64,000 nucleotides of DNA from Phytophthora sp. 'mugwort' (taxonomy: Eukaryota > Oomycota > Peronosporomycetes > Peronosporales > Peronosporaceae): positions 1,798,001 to 1,862,000 of the forward strand of contig JAUCEF010000018.1 in the NCBI GenBank assembly GCA_033558025.1, read 5' to 3'. Positions 52,215-63,399 of this stretch are shown here, one piece after another. The translations under genes were made by a program, and so were the position numbers. Under the pieces are notes generated by a model, which was given only the letters and a program-made list of their open reading frames with translations, was not told where the DNA came from and did not search any database. Numbering within the stretch: position 1 is the first letter of the stretch; each line of letters opens with the position of its first letter.

Positions 52215-52529
52215 GGCTTCTGGGCGTCCGCTACAACCGGGTGACTTGTTTTGTAATGCACGGATCAACCTGCGTCGCTTCGTCGGAAACGAAACCCCTG
52301 CGGGAGCACATTGAGCACTGCACTGTCATCCCCAAAAATACCGAGTGTTTCGTGGTGGTCACCTACCTGCTTCGTTTTCAGGAAACTGCAACAAGTTTAT
52401 GTCCGGGCAAATAGGAAAGACCCTGCTCCACCTTTCCAGCGAAGTTGTGCTTGACGAGGTTGCAGCAACACCGGGCACCTACACTGGTTCTTGTTTCTCT
52501 GAGATATTGAGCCCGGTTTTTGTGGACTC

Positions 52530-54167
52530 ATGGAAGGCATAGTGCTCGTGGAGATGTCCTCAGGGGCCTTGCACTACACGAACTCTTTTTCAGATGCGTT
52601 CGATGAGCGCCATCCAAAAACGGAACGTCTCAATTTTGGTGCATTAATTTTTGCGCTGCAAAACTTCGCAGGTACAATGTTTTTCGTTTTCAATCCTGTA
52701 TGTCAATTTTCTTGATCGGAAAAATTCGATGCATTGAATTTCGATTAATCTCTTTCAGGTAGCAGCACTCGCACAACGGAAAACAATGACGGACCTGATG
52801 CAACTAAAGGGCTGCTAGCAAGTGGTTCCGCTGAGATTGTCATGTTTGCCACTTCTCTAGAAAACATGGTTCTCACAACCACACCCTCCAACAAGCTTCT
52901 TGTGGTATGGAAGCCGTACTAATTGTGATGTCAAGTTCGCGATCTAAGAAACACACATGATTTTATTTGGCGTATCACTATAATAATAGGTGGTATTTAC
53001 AACACCAGGCTTTGACGTGGACATAGCCAAGTAGGTTGTAAGCCATGTTTTTTGCTGCATTCATCACTTCATCTGCTGACGGTCTTACAACTGACTACCT
53101 CTTTCTACCACAGGTGGTTAGTTCGTCGGGTGGCATTCAATTATGAGTGTTGTGACAAAGCGGAGATGCAAATCATGCCCAGGCTTAACCAAGTAGTGAG
53201 TTTCGATGCTTTAAGTGTGGCAACAACAATGAATACGCTATAGTGCTCAATGATTTATGCTTTTTATGCAATCTAGCCAAGTCACTTTCGTCAGGCGTTC
53301 TCTGAAGCTGTGGACGAAACAGTTGAGCGGCAACTCATCCGTCTAAGTGAGAACATACTCATACCTATGGAAGGAGAAGATGAATTGGCTGTCGAGACAT
53401 TATGCGATGGAGAGCTATTCCTCTTCTTCTATTACTCAGCGCGGATGGGTGATTCTGGATCTGGTGGTGTCCGTGGTAATGAAGCTGGAAGAAAAGCCGC
53501 GGGAGCTATTCTTTCGGATAGCCGTGAAGAAGAACGCTGTAAAACGGCCCGAGGTGTAAATCCAATGCATTCGGAAATATCACGAAATTGTGTGCAGAAT
53601 CCCAGCACGCGAAACAAAATGGCATCTACCCCAGCAATTGTCGCCACTCAAGTAAAACGTGAAAGTTGCAACAAGAAGAAACCGAAGAAAAATACTCGAT
53701 GGAGATCTAGAAACGCAGTGATGGATCACTCAGAACCGCGAAAATTTCAGCGAGTGATCGAAATTCATTGTCGTCAAAGGAAGGCAGCACTGATGGAGCC
53801 TCATCGAACAGGAAAAGCGTATGGTATCGCAGACGTACTTTTACCTTTTATGGAGGTATCGGGGCTGCCATTGTTCTCTTCAGACTTAGCTACACTTTCA
53901 GAATATAAAGAGACCCAGCAACGACCACACAAGCTCGATCAGCTTATCTGGGAAAATATTCCAAGTGTATCATCAGCAAAAGCGAAACAACGAGCCGGAA
54001 CAAATATTATTGCGTGGCGAAGTGGTCCCTGCTGCATATTCTACCCGGTTACAGCGGTAAGTATGAATCATGATAACAGACCCCGTGTACGACTCGCAGT
54101 CACTGCGCTGTTTGACGTTCTAGAACCTCTGCTTCAAGCAAAGACGAAGATATGGTACAACAAATAA
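52530..54167 (+). CDS. Longin-like domain protein, five exons
   Basis: Exons 52530-52671, 52759-52904, 52990-53030, 53114-53192 and 53277-54167 (introns 83-87 nt, all GT-AG) give 432 residues, and the frame is kept only with all four introns. The N-terminus reads as a longin fold: a beta strand MEGIVLVEMSSGALHYTNSF, then SAEIVMFATSLENMVLTTTP, LLVVVFTTPGFDVDIAKWLV and helix VRRVAFNYECC. Such domains occur in trafficking tethers and Rab exchange factors (CCZ1, HPS1/HPS4, FUZZY, AP sigma/mu). The middle (about 230-300) is a basic low-complexity linker, and a C-terminal strand-helix block (NIIAWRSGPCCIFYPVTAVS) closes it. Exact family is uncertain. It stops 54 bp from the WW/EF-hand gene, tail-to-tail. 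Confidence 0.62.
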
Positions 54168-54221
54168 TTGACACAATATACAGTAGTTTTCTGACCTTCA
54201 AAATCTAGGTAGCCTTCCATC

Positions 54222-57200
54222 CTACACTTCGACCATGCTATTAGCAGCAGCAACTTGAGCAATCTCAAGGCAGAAGGCTACAAACTCCTCTTCACTGATC
54301 CCGCGTGGGTCCATCGGCTCAAACTTTGTAAACGCTGTCATGAAAAGCTTCTGATGTAACATTGGTTGGAGCGATCTCGAACCTTCCACCAATGCATGTA
54401 GCTCCTTGGATACCGCTCCCGACCCAGCAGCACTTTTTAAAGTAGTAGCAGCCGAGTTGTACAGAGCTCGCTGAACTTCGGCGACATCTACCACTCCATT
54501 ATGGTCAATATCAAGCAGCACGAAGACGCGTCGAATTGTTTGTGCTTCTGTTTCTCTAGCGGATGGTTCTGGGTACTCGCCGAGGTGGGTTTTCTTGGTA
54601 TCAGCCGCCGCCTTGTTGAGAGCTCCACAAGAAGAATTTTCCGAACGGGCTGCACTAGCAACGACATCAAGCTGGATGAGACCTTCCGACATCAGATCAA
54701 GATACGAGTGCTCGCATCTCGCCAGAAATTCACCCCAGGACAGTTCGTTGCTGCTCTCACTTCTATCAGCTTCATTCATCTTAGAATTGAATTGTTCCCC
54801 ATTGCCTCGATTAGAAAATAGCGCTTCCAGACGGGTACGCTGCTTAAGCAGAATTCGAAGCAGTGGAGAAGTCTTAGCGAGTGTGTGTATTTCTGCATCG
54901 CGCTGAAGAGCCCATCTCATCTCGTCCTGGTTCACGGTGCCGCTTCCATCCAAGTCCATGAGCGAAAACAGCTTTAGTAACACTTGGTGCTCCTGTCGCT
55001 TGAACTGGGCGTGAAGGTCACCGCCCTCTGGGTCAAGATTTCGATCGACCTCGGGTTCACGGGCTGACTCAGAGCCGTATCTGTTGTTAGACAGTTGTGG
55101 AGCATGACCACTCGGCCAATTTGACTTTGTCCGAGCTCTAGTTTTTGCCTTCTGCAGCTGACGAATTGTTGGTATTTCAGCTGAGGGTTTCGGATTGGCA
55201 AGAGATGGTAGTTGCGTTAACTTGCGATGAGCGCCACTTAAAATTTCTCGAGTGGAGCTTATCTGTAAGTACATCTTACGCTAGTTATATACTGTGTGAA
55301 TGCTATGGAGCAGGAATATGCAGTCACAGCTGACCTGATTGGGCTTGTAAGGCACTCCATTAAATCGCGCTGGAACACGTGGATCCGGTATCTGCTCGTC
55401 ATTCAGAAATGAGTTAATCCAAAACTCTGCATGATGAATAAATAAATATATATATATAAACAAATGTGCTTACTTGAGAGCGGCGATAGTTGACTGAAGA
55501 CCCCGCCGTTAATTCCCCATCTTGACTTCCCCCGTCGTCATCGTCTCCATTCATGCGCTGATCGAACGTGCTTGACAGCATTTGAGTTCCCACGAGGATT
55601 GCAGCCGTGGCTGCATCGAAAGCACAGTCTGAAGAGGCCTTTGTGATCTCAAAGTGAGTACCGCTCCTGCCTTGAGTGTTCTTGTGATGGACCGTCAGGA
55701 TAGATCGAAGCCCATAACGTAGATCTCCGTTCTCCAATCGCTCACGAAATATCAAGTCGTCGAGAAGATACGGTGTTGCTGAAGCAACCGATTCGGGACA
55801 TAGATGAATAGCAGGATCCCGTCGCCGCTTAACCGGAGATTGTGCTTCACTCAAGCACTCTTGTTGCTGTTTCGTGGGCCACCGATAGCCAAGTAGTTCA
55901 TCAACTGATACACACTGCTGGTAAAACCAACAAAGATACCGTGCCTGCATGCGCTGCTCCTGTCCGCCACGTGCAGCTAGCTCTTTTGTGGCATTTTGCA
56001 GTACTTCAGCCTCCCACGCCGCTCCAAGTGCTTGCTCAAGCACATTCTCCGCAAAACGTCGGCTGGCTGCCTCCTCCTGAGTCATAGCAAAAATCGCACT
56101 ATCTTGCCTAGCCTCCTCTGCTTGAATACCCCAAAAGCTGTCTCCATTCTGACACTGTCGGGCCTCTTCGTGGCACATCGCAATGCGAGCGCTGTGTTCT
56201 TCTTGCTGCTCTCGCTGCAGACGATCCGGGTCTATTTCTTCCTCCTCAAAGTCTTGATAATCGACTGGAATACTTAAAACGTGTGTTTGCTGGGAAGAAG
56301 TTGAGATGTTTTGAGTGTTTAGCGCCTTGGTCCTCGCCATGAGTTCGTCCTCAAGGTGTTTGTGCACGACCTCGCGTTCGTAAATGTCCAGTCCCCAAAA
56401 TCGGTCACCGCCTTGGAGCTGTAGCAATTCCTGACGGTTCATCTCCCGGCGGCATGTACCCTCACGCTCCGACTCGTCTTCCTCAAATGGATGTTCCTTC
56501 CCGTGTGCTTGCAGTTTACCAACCTGCTTGCGAGCCATGCGTCCACGCGATAGCGACTGGATCGAAATTGCAGCCGCCACCTTGCGATCATCGGACGACG
56601 AGATCAAAGCTTCAGAAGAACTCCAGGGCCTTTCGCTGGTGTATGGACTGTAGTAATACTGCTGTTGCGTCGCGGGGTCATACACTTCGACCCAGCGCGA
56701 GTCCACGCTTTCCGAGGCTGGCTCGAACGTACTCGATTGAACCGTCTCAGCGCGAATATCGTCTGCGTTTTCATCTGTATAATAATTCCGTTCTTTGTCA
56801 ATTTTCGGTTGATTCCTCCTCATTTTCTGCTGGCGCATCGCCATAACTCGTGTACGAGCTTGCTGCGACCTTGTAGCACTCTGCAATGACACCACTGCTC
56901 TCAATACGGCTTCATTATCGCAGCGTCCAACCACATCTGCAACAATCAGAGGAGGCTCCCAACGAACTTCACCCGATTGTGGCGCAAAGAAAAACACAGC
57001 GCTTTGATCTGGATCATACAGTTCCAGCCACTGGGTAGCTTGGCCAGCTTCATTCGGCGCGTCATCCACTGGGATCTGGGCTGCTTCCCATGGATCAGTA
57101 GCAGTATTGCGCTCAGCCACGTTGTCCGCAGCGCCTTTAACCGAGTCGTATGTCGACCCGGGCTTGGTCCACGACGTTTCGCCTGTGACCACGTGGGCGA

Positions 57201-57333
57201 AGTACTTGTCGCCGTTATCGCTAGAGTACTCAACCCAATTCGATGCGTCGCGGTCTTCTTCGTATGGACCTTCTCCTGCAGTGTACTCGTCCGGCGTAGC
57301 AGATTGTAAGTAATCCCCAAACGCTTCCTCCAT
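54222..57333 (-). CDS. WW-IQ-EF-hand multidomain protein
   Basis: Three exons, 57333-55474, 55424-55335 and 55262-54222 (introns 49 and 72 nt), 996 residues. The exon-1/exon-2 acceptor is the second AG in CAGAG; it keeps the frame (RRSQ to FWINSFLNDEQ). Three WW-type modules with two Trp-type positions lie at about 30-58 (WVEYSSDNGDKYFAHVVTGETSWTKP in part), 102-128 and 215-242. IQ-like helices follow WW2 and WW3 (VSLQSATRSQQARTR; ISIQSLSRGRMARKQ). The long helical middle contains repeats of a ...GDxFWGI/LxxxE... box (GGDRFWGLDIYE; NGDSFWGIQAEE). The C-terminal third carries two EF-hands (DLDGSGTVNQDE and DIDHNGVVDVAE). A calcium- and proline-ligand-linked scaffold is inferred. Confidence 0.88.
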
Positions 57334-57606
57334 TATAACATTACCTAAAAGATGCTGGAGCTGCTAGTGACTTTTGCAAGTGGACCCCACTATTAATAAC
57401 TAGATGTCCACCAAACGTTGTTGGAAAGGGGCTTCCATAATGTGCAGAGCGCATCAAGAACTCGCCTCCCGCCCATATGAAGAATGTTTAGGGCGTCTAG
57501 CGTCACGAGTCTCCTACAATACCAGAATGCGAGTGTGATGAACCCGAAGAGCCATGCTCTCACGATCCATAAACCAGAGTTGGCAGTAGGGAGCTTTCTC
57601 AATCTA

Positions 57607-57863
57607 CTGTAAAACCTGGGATTGTGCCAAATCCCTCGAATAATGCCCCCTGCCCCCACCCCACCCCACCCCCGGACAGCATGAACGAGACTGCTGCGTT
57701 CCTTTATCACAATCGCAACACGAGGATCGAATTCCATGGGGCCAAGGGCGTCAACGTGAAGTCGTTCGTCTTCGCGAAGGGAGTCAAGATTCAATAACCC
57801 CATCACTTTAATAGTACCACACCTGTTATAGTGCCCCACGGGACAGTATCGCAGGTTTTACAG
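57607..57863. mobile_element. Tc1/mariner-type MITE, 257 bp
   Basis: TA dinucleotides at 57605-57606 and 57864-57865 flank terminal inverted repeats CTGTAAAACCTG (left) and its complement (right); similarity continues weakly for about 25 bp. No transposase is encoded. The segment carries a small open frame on the complement that is probably fortuitous. It is 270 bp upstream of the WW gene start. Confidence 0.75.
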
Positions 57864-59268
57864 TACAATATTGGACGTAGTATATATGTTCATGCATCTG
57901 CACTTATAATCACCATCCTTACGACCTTACCCCAGCCTAGCCGCACGAATAATGGCGAATCCTCCAGCGTGCAGTCTTGCTAACCCTATATATACTTCTT
58001 TTCCCAGATGGGGGTGTCTAATGACTTTTTGAGCTAAGAACGCTTATAGTAGAAACCAAGTGCGAAGTAAAACCTTATCTGAAAATGTCTAATGTCATAC
58101 CCACCCCCTTGGCGCCTCTCCATCGGGTACCGTGCTGTCGACCACCCACTCGAATCTCCGAGGCGGTGTCTGACTCCAACATTGATCATGCATATGGTTA
58201 GTCTTTATTCTGTTCACCTCCGTTCATCGCTCGTTCCTGAGCGCCCAATCATTCCTAGCGTTCTACAGGAGAACGAGTCAACGGTCGGGGCGTGGTCATT
58301 TATTACCGCGGCGGAGTTCCCACGAGTCCACTTCAACTTGCTAAGCCACAGTGGGGTTAAAGCGCGAGTGTACGCTGACACTGCACTGTGGTGAAGTGGA
58401 TCCGCTGTATTTCGCAGGGATCCCACACTCACACACTGCGCCCAGACACCGACTAACGGAGGGGACACTCCGATAATAGTGGGGTTGCTGATGAGTCTCA
58501 CCTTGTGTACCAGTCGGCAGGCTGGATCTGCTCTCTCGTTGGCACGATATGCGCAGCAGCTGAAGCTTGAACGTCCTCGACGGGGACTTGGGAGGTTGGA
58601 CCCTGCGCGATAATTCCTTCGCACAGGGTTAGCGGTAACTGATCTTGGTGGTCTTGAACCCGTAGACTTGTGGGTCGGTAGTAGTTTACTGGATCCTGAG
58701 TTGTTGCCTTATTGGGGGGGGGGGGCATCGTTTGGCGACTTCAGTTATGTTGCTTGCCACTTCCTATAACTAAATCTTTTTTTTTAGGGGGGGTGGGTGG
58801 GGGGGGGGGTGAGGGTCGAAGGACAGGATCCACTAGCCAAGCTGTCTAATGGCCTGTCACGTGGTGCAAGGTGTATACTACTTAAAGTAACGTCTGGATC
58901 AATATCAATCCAAATAGTAATAATCAGTTGCGCACTTCGACTCCGATTTATGTTTATCCGTCATCCTATCATCTACCTTATCTTCCCATCCGGTCAGGAA
59001 TCCTTCCCGCAACTGACTTCCTACTCTGCTTGTACATACTGATCCTAAACTAGGATCCACTGTTAAACGTAGGCATGTGGCACAGAGAGATGAGTGGCAA
59101 AAGTCAAAATAAGTTCATTATGCACGTTAGGCTCCATCATTCCTACGGTCTTACCTCTCTTGTGCCTTTTCTTCGTATGTAGAACCGGTTACTGACGACG
59201 ACGTAACCGCCGCGCCGGGGTTGCATATAACGGAAGGCGCGTGTAATCACCATCAGTATTCGACCAAC
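57864..59268. other. Gene-poor spacer with long G runs
   Basis: 1.4 kb without a convincing gene. Notable items are a G homopolymer at about 58711-58724 and a second G-rich run with TTTTTTTT before it at about 58775-58812. Small open frames on the complement (58214-58730) are Arg/Ser-rich and in shifted frames; they may be remnants of a retroelement but I cannot show it. Confidence 0.5.
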
Positions 59269-59361
59269 AACCGAGTCGAGAACTGGGCTAATCGCCGAGT
59301 CAAGAACTCAGCTAGTCGCCGAATCGAGAACTCACCTAACCGCTGAGTCGTTAACTCGACT
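59269..59361. repeat. 24-bp tandem repeat, four imperfect units
   Basis: Units start at 59269, 59290, 59314 and 59338 (21, 24, 24, 24 bp). The consensus reads as A-A/G-T/C-CGCCGAGTC-GAACTC-x-CT, with 4-6 differences between units. It lies 300 bp upstream of the gypsy gag relic and may be part of its leader or LTR. Confidence 0.8.
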
Positions 59362-59631
59362 GAAGAACACCACCTTCCAACTTCCGACATTCGCGCCATG
59401 CACTATCGGATAGGCCCTTCCACCAATAAGACCTGACCCTGGCGAAGCTTCCCTGATTTAATATCACATCCCCGGTCGCGCAACCTTGTTGACGTCTGAC
59501 GTCATCTGCAACTTACTACCATCGCCATTAATCTCCACTGCCGGGTCCACTTCCTTCAGGATCCGTTTAATGTGACGAATCTCAAAACAGCAATACCACA
59601 GTATGGTGCTGCATGACGGGAACAGCAGAGG

Positions 59632-60425
59632 ATGTCTGCGTCCGCAACGACGACGGTGTCGACTGCAGGATGGGTATTCCCGGCCAAAACCGCTCATCAT
59701 GAGCGTCAAACGTTGGAAGCAAAGGAGGGGGAGAACTCATGTTTTGGATCCGTGAGATCGAGATGGCGATGGGATCGGCCATGCTCCGTACTGAGCAACA
59801 GCGCGTGGCGCTAGCGATCTCGAAGCTCGGTGAAGGAGCGCGAGAATGGGGAATCAGCGGCACGTCGGTGGACGCTGCGTTCCCGAGCTGGGAGGAGCTG
59901 AAACTCCAGCTTTCGCGAGTGTTCGCTCCGCCTAACCAGGCATACCGCATGAGGTCACGCTTCCTGAGTACCCGCTAGGGTAAGAATGACTTGGTGGACT
60001 TCGTTCAGGAGTTGCGAACTCTGATCGCCGGAATGGCGCCCGATCGTCTGCCAAAGGCAGTGACTATGGAGGCCCTCCGCACTGGCGTGGCCAGGACGGA
60101 AGTCTTCCGAACTCACCCTTCGTCTTTTAAAGAGGCCGTGAGAGTGGCTTTGAACGCCGAGTTCAACTTCAAGTCGTCTCGACTTGGCTAACGCTACTCC
60201 GTCCAACGGACCGGTTACTATGGACCTCAGCTACGCTGAAGATGAGGAAGCTGAGCTTTAGGCTGCCGATCAGCGTATGGGTGTTTGTCGTTGCTTCGTC
60301 TGCCAAAGCACCACCCATTTGAGGGCAACCTGCCCGTCACGCAAGTCGCGTCAAGCTCCTACGAGCCTTCGCTCTGATTCGAGCCAAGCCATCGGCTCGT
60401 CGCGGGAAAACAGCGACACTCAGTA
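59632..60425 (+). pseudogene. Ty3/gypsy-type gag relic with zinc knuckle
   Basis: The strand reads as a Gag capsid: WIREIEMAMGSAMLRTEQQR, GEGAREWGI, FPSWEELKLQLSRVFAPPNQ, then after an in-frame TAG (59976-59978) LVDFVQELRTLIAGMAP, LPKAVTMEALRTGV, FKEAVRVALNAEF. A frame change follows and CFVCQSTTHLRATC (about 60297-60340) is a CX2CX4HX4C nucleocapsid zinc knuckle. A frame slip also precedes the capsid near 59730. No reverse transcriptase or integrase is seen downstream. Confidence 0.85.
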
Positions 60426-61426
60426 GGCGCGGGGCGCCCTGCTACGGAAGAACTGAATTCTGTTGAGCCCCATGGAGGTGGAGGTCAACAGGGCCCAGCC
60501 CCGGGGAGAGCCATACTTTCTAGCACGGAACGTGTATGCAAGTCAGAGACTGACGCAGCATCTCGGGTGCGGTGCGCTCGCTCGGTGTCGCTCGCGGCGC
60601 TATCGTACTACGCACACCTTTTGCTGGATGCGCTCGGTTCTTCTTGCGAAGGGTAAAACGTCCGACACGTCGTCGGTAAGCACCAACCAGTCGCGCTCGT
60701 CGAACATCGACTTCACCGCCGTGCACACGGACTTGATCGACTGAATGTTCTACGTGTAACGTTGCGACTGTGGGCGACGAAGCTGGTAAATTTGTGAGTT
60801 TTGGTTGTTGTTGTTGTTGTTCACTGGCGGGCTAGCAGCAAGAGATATCGGCCAAGCTCTCCTCGGATACAGCCACATTCCAAATTAAAAATTCAGGTTA
60901 AGCTACAATCGTGGATTAACATTATCGCCGCGTTCGCCGAGTAGTAGTACTTGACTATGCCCGGAGCGGCACCTCTTGATGAAGAAGGAGCTGGTGCGCA
61001 CGCTGCGCTCCGTTTCGGTAGGGTGCAGGAGAGTATTGCCACCGCTCGTGCTCGACGTGAAGACACGTGGACGTCGTGCATTTTTTGGAACAGCAGGGGA
61101 GGCGACAGCAACAGACGGACATCGCTCACTCCACGGTCGCCGTAGAGCTGCACGTGATGTCCATCACTGCACCGAACGTGGAGCGCGCTATCTCGATGTC
61201 CACCGGGCCCGTCAGCCGTCGGCAGGCTCCAGATCCGATAGCGGCTGTCGTGCTGGGGTGGGAGGGCATGATTGGGCTCGGTGGTTTGGTTGGGGTTGGC
61301 GTCGTCTGGGCGGAAAGCTGGACATGAGGAACTGACACGGTTTGCGCGCGAAGTTGCTTGGTCTTCCCACTGGCTCAGCGTCCCAGCGGTGGGGCTTGTA
61401 AAATTGATCAAGTTTTGTATTCACCT
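60426..61426. other. Spacer with TTG microsatellite
   Basis: About 1 kb. A (GTT)n microsatellite of six units lies at 60804-60821. Open frames on both strands in 60950-61410 overlap one another and lack domain signatures. It might be degraded retroelement sequence following the gag relic. Confidence 0.5.
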
Positions 61427-62501
61427 ATATCCGTGCGGGACATATTAAGTGGAAATACATATTTAAGAGGAATGGGCTCCACATACAAACTCAAGTCAAT
61501 GAGGAAAAGAGGCATCTGCGCGGTCACTCGATAGCTCCGGATCCACTCCACCAACGCTGCGTAGCACACTGTACCTGAAAGGCGGGAAAAACGCCTCTAT
61601 CAGATAAGCCATTTCGCTCGTTTTTCCTACCTCATTATCCATCCCAGCGACCTCACCAAGAACCCCCTTTTGGAAAGCCCTCCGGGTCGCCGCTTGTGCG
61701 CTGCCAGAGCGAGAGTCGCTAGCCACAGCCCACCCGAAGACGCACGCATTGCGAATAGTGGCTCACTTTTGAGGAAGCAGAGGAAGCCGAATAAGCGCAA
61801 GGAGGTCTCGGCCAGCACCTGAACGGCTGCGCTAACTGCTGTCAACGATGGTATGCCGATGCTAAAAGCTGCAACGGCCTACAATATCTCGTATGAGGCT
61901 CCCCGCCGGCGCAAGAACGGCCTCGTGCTAATTGATACACGTACCGGACCCAGCTCGTGTGCATTTCGGAAGGCGGCGACCGAGGGCTGGTCGAGATAAT
62001 TCACCATACTATAGAAAGGAAAGTGGGTAGACGAGAACTATTTTGGCGGCGCTCTGCTGAGCTACGAGATGATGGTTGCCGCTGCCAAAGCTAAAGCTGA
62101 TGCCAAAGCTCAGAAACAGTCCAACAAGAAGTCTGCTCCCTACGAGAAGACTGCTCGAGAAACGATGAGCCTGCACGACAAACACCAACATCAGACCGTT
62201 AAAACGAAGCGGGTGCTTCAAGAGCGGCGAAACAGGAAGCAAAGGAAGAGCGAGATGCTGTACGCGCGAAGGGGAAGCCGGGGGGGGGTCTAGGCTGAAT
62301 CACAAGCGCGCGAGGGTGTCTCTCTCGGCTTCGCGAGAGCAGGATATCGTGATGTCGGTAGTTCTCTGTGCGTACTTAGGAGGGGACCTGCAGTACCCCA
62401 TAGTTAAGGAGCATTCCTCTTAATGTCTCCAGAGGTGTATCACATGCATACAAGAACCCGTATAGTCGAAATCATCCCCGAAATATGTCCCGCACGGATA
62501 T
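61427..62501. mobile_element. Putative TIR-bounded element, about 1.1 kb
   Basis: The 20-mer ATATCCGTGCGGGACATATT at 61427-61446 recurs as a perfect inverted copy at 62482-62501. A second inverted match (AAGAGGAATG-GCTCC type) lies inward at 61465-61480 and 62407-62421, with the left arm shortened relative to the right. The interior has small broken frames, one Ala/Lys-rich (62069-62293). No target duplication is evident and no transposase is recognised, so class is open. Confidence 0.6.
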
Positions 62502-62573
62502 GACGGGTCCACCGCCTTTTCCTTCCACAAGGACACGTCACTGCGCCAGCTTTCTTGCGCGTTGTCTAAGGGT

Positions 62574-62666
62574 CTAAGAATCCCCAAATGCTTCCTCCAT
62601 TATAACATTGTCTAAAAGATGTTGGCGCTGCTAGTGACTTTTGCAAGTCGACCCACTATTAATAAT
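62574..62666 (-). pseudogene. Displaced copy of the WW/EF-hand gene 5' end
   Basis: About 92 bp nearly identical to 57307-57400, which spans the first seven codons (MEEAFGD) and the upstream leader of the WW gene. Only about six substitutions and a one-base deletion separate them. Both copies read in the same orientation. The copy lacks the rest of the gene. Confidence 0.85.
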
Positions 62667-62669
62667 AAG

Positions 62670-62925
62670 TCGTTTGATCGAATATTATGATTATTCTATT
62701 TTTTTTTCTTACAACAACTTCATATCCTGTAATAGCTCTCCTCGGCCAACATTTAGATAAAACTAGATTTTAAATAGCAAATATTATACTTCGTAGTATT
62801 AAGGTAAATATTTGCTACCTAAAATCTAGTTTTATCTAAATGTTGGGCCGAGGAGAGTTATTGCAGGATATGAAGTTATTTGTAAGAATAAAAAATGGAA
62901 TAATCATAATATTCGATCAAACAAC
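62670..62925. repeat. Long near-perfect palindrome (foldback MITE)
   Basis: Two arms of about 115 bp, 62670 to about 62785 and about 62810 to 62925, pair with few mismatches. Shared words include TTTGATCGAATATTATGATTA and AGATAAAACTAGATTTTA read inward. The centre is about 20 bp around TACTTCGTAGTA, itself palindromic. No coding content. A foldback-type miniature element is the likeliest origin; the stem would also be a hairpin if transcribed. Confidence 0.82.
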
Positions 62926-63399
62926 GTATTGGGCGAAGCCCCATTACTGTGAGCTCGTTTGACGAGTTTTCGGCGTCCCTCGCTTTACTTGCTAATCTTC
63001 GAACACCTCCTGATCTTGCCTTGATTTCATTTTCTAAAGCTGGAGAGTGGTTAGGACGAGTCACTAAACAGAGGACCTAGGACCTGCCATCGGCTGTGGT
63101 GTCCCCTTGTCGTTTTGATGTGCTCTGCCATAAAATCGTCTCCATCAAGGTAAAGGACCATCTACTCGCCCCTGAACGCCCCAACACTTCCACTGCACTT
63201 CACGTCAGTGCTCGGAAATAAATAACTCAGTATCAATAATACTCTTATTCTTATATGGAATTATTAACTACTGAATCTTGAAACCATAGCATATTATTGC
63301 TACCTATCAAATATATTTACTATTTTCCGGTTTCGGTCACAGAACCGGAATTGAGCCGGAGTTGATATGTTATGAGCCGCTCACAGCGACCGGGAGAAG
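62926..63399. other. Short spacer, nothing recognised
   Basis: About 470 bp, moderately AT-rich, between the palindrome and the hAT tail. No gene seen. Confidence 0.5.

Noticed and set aside
57393..57839. 148-codon complement frame upstream of the WW gene
   Set aside because: It lies mostly inside the mariner-type MITE and has no recognisable domain.
58214..58728. Complement frames considered as retroelement gag/pol
   Set aside because: No zinc knuckle, protease or reverse transcriptase motif could be read.
60893..61411. 172-codon complement frame and opposing plus-strand frames at 60.9-61.4 kb
   Set aside because: Frames on both strands overlap, compositions are Ser/Pro/Arg-rich, and no domain is visible.
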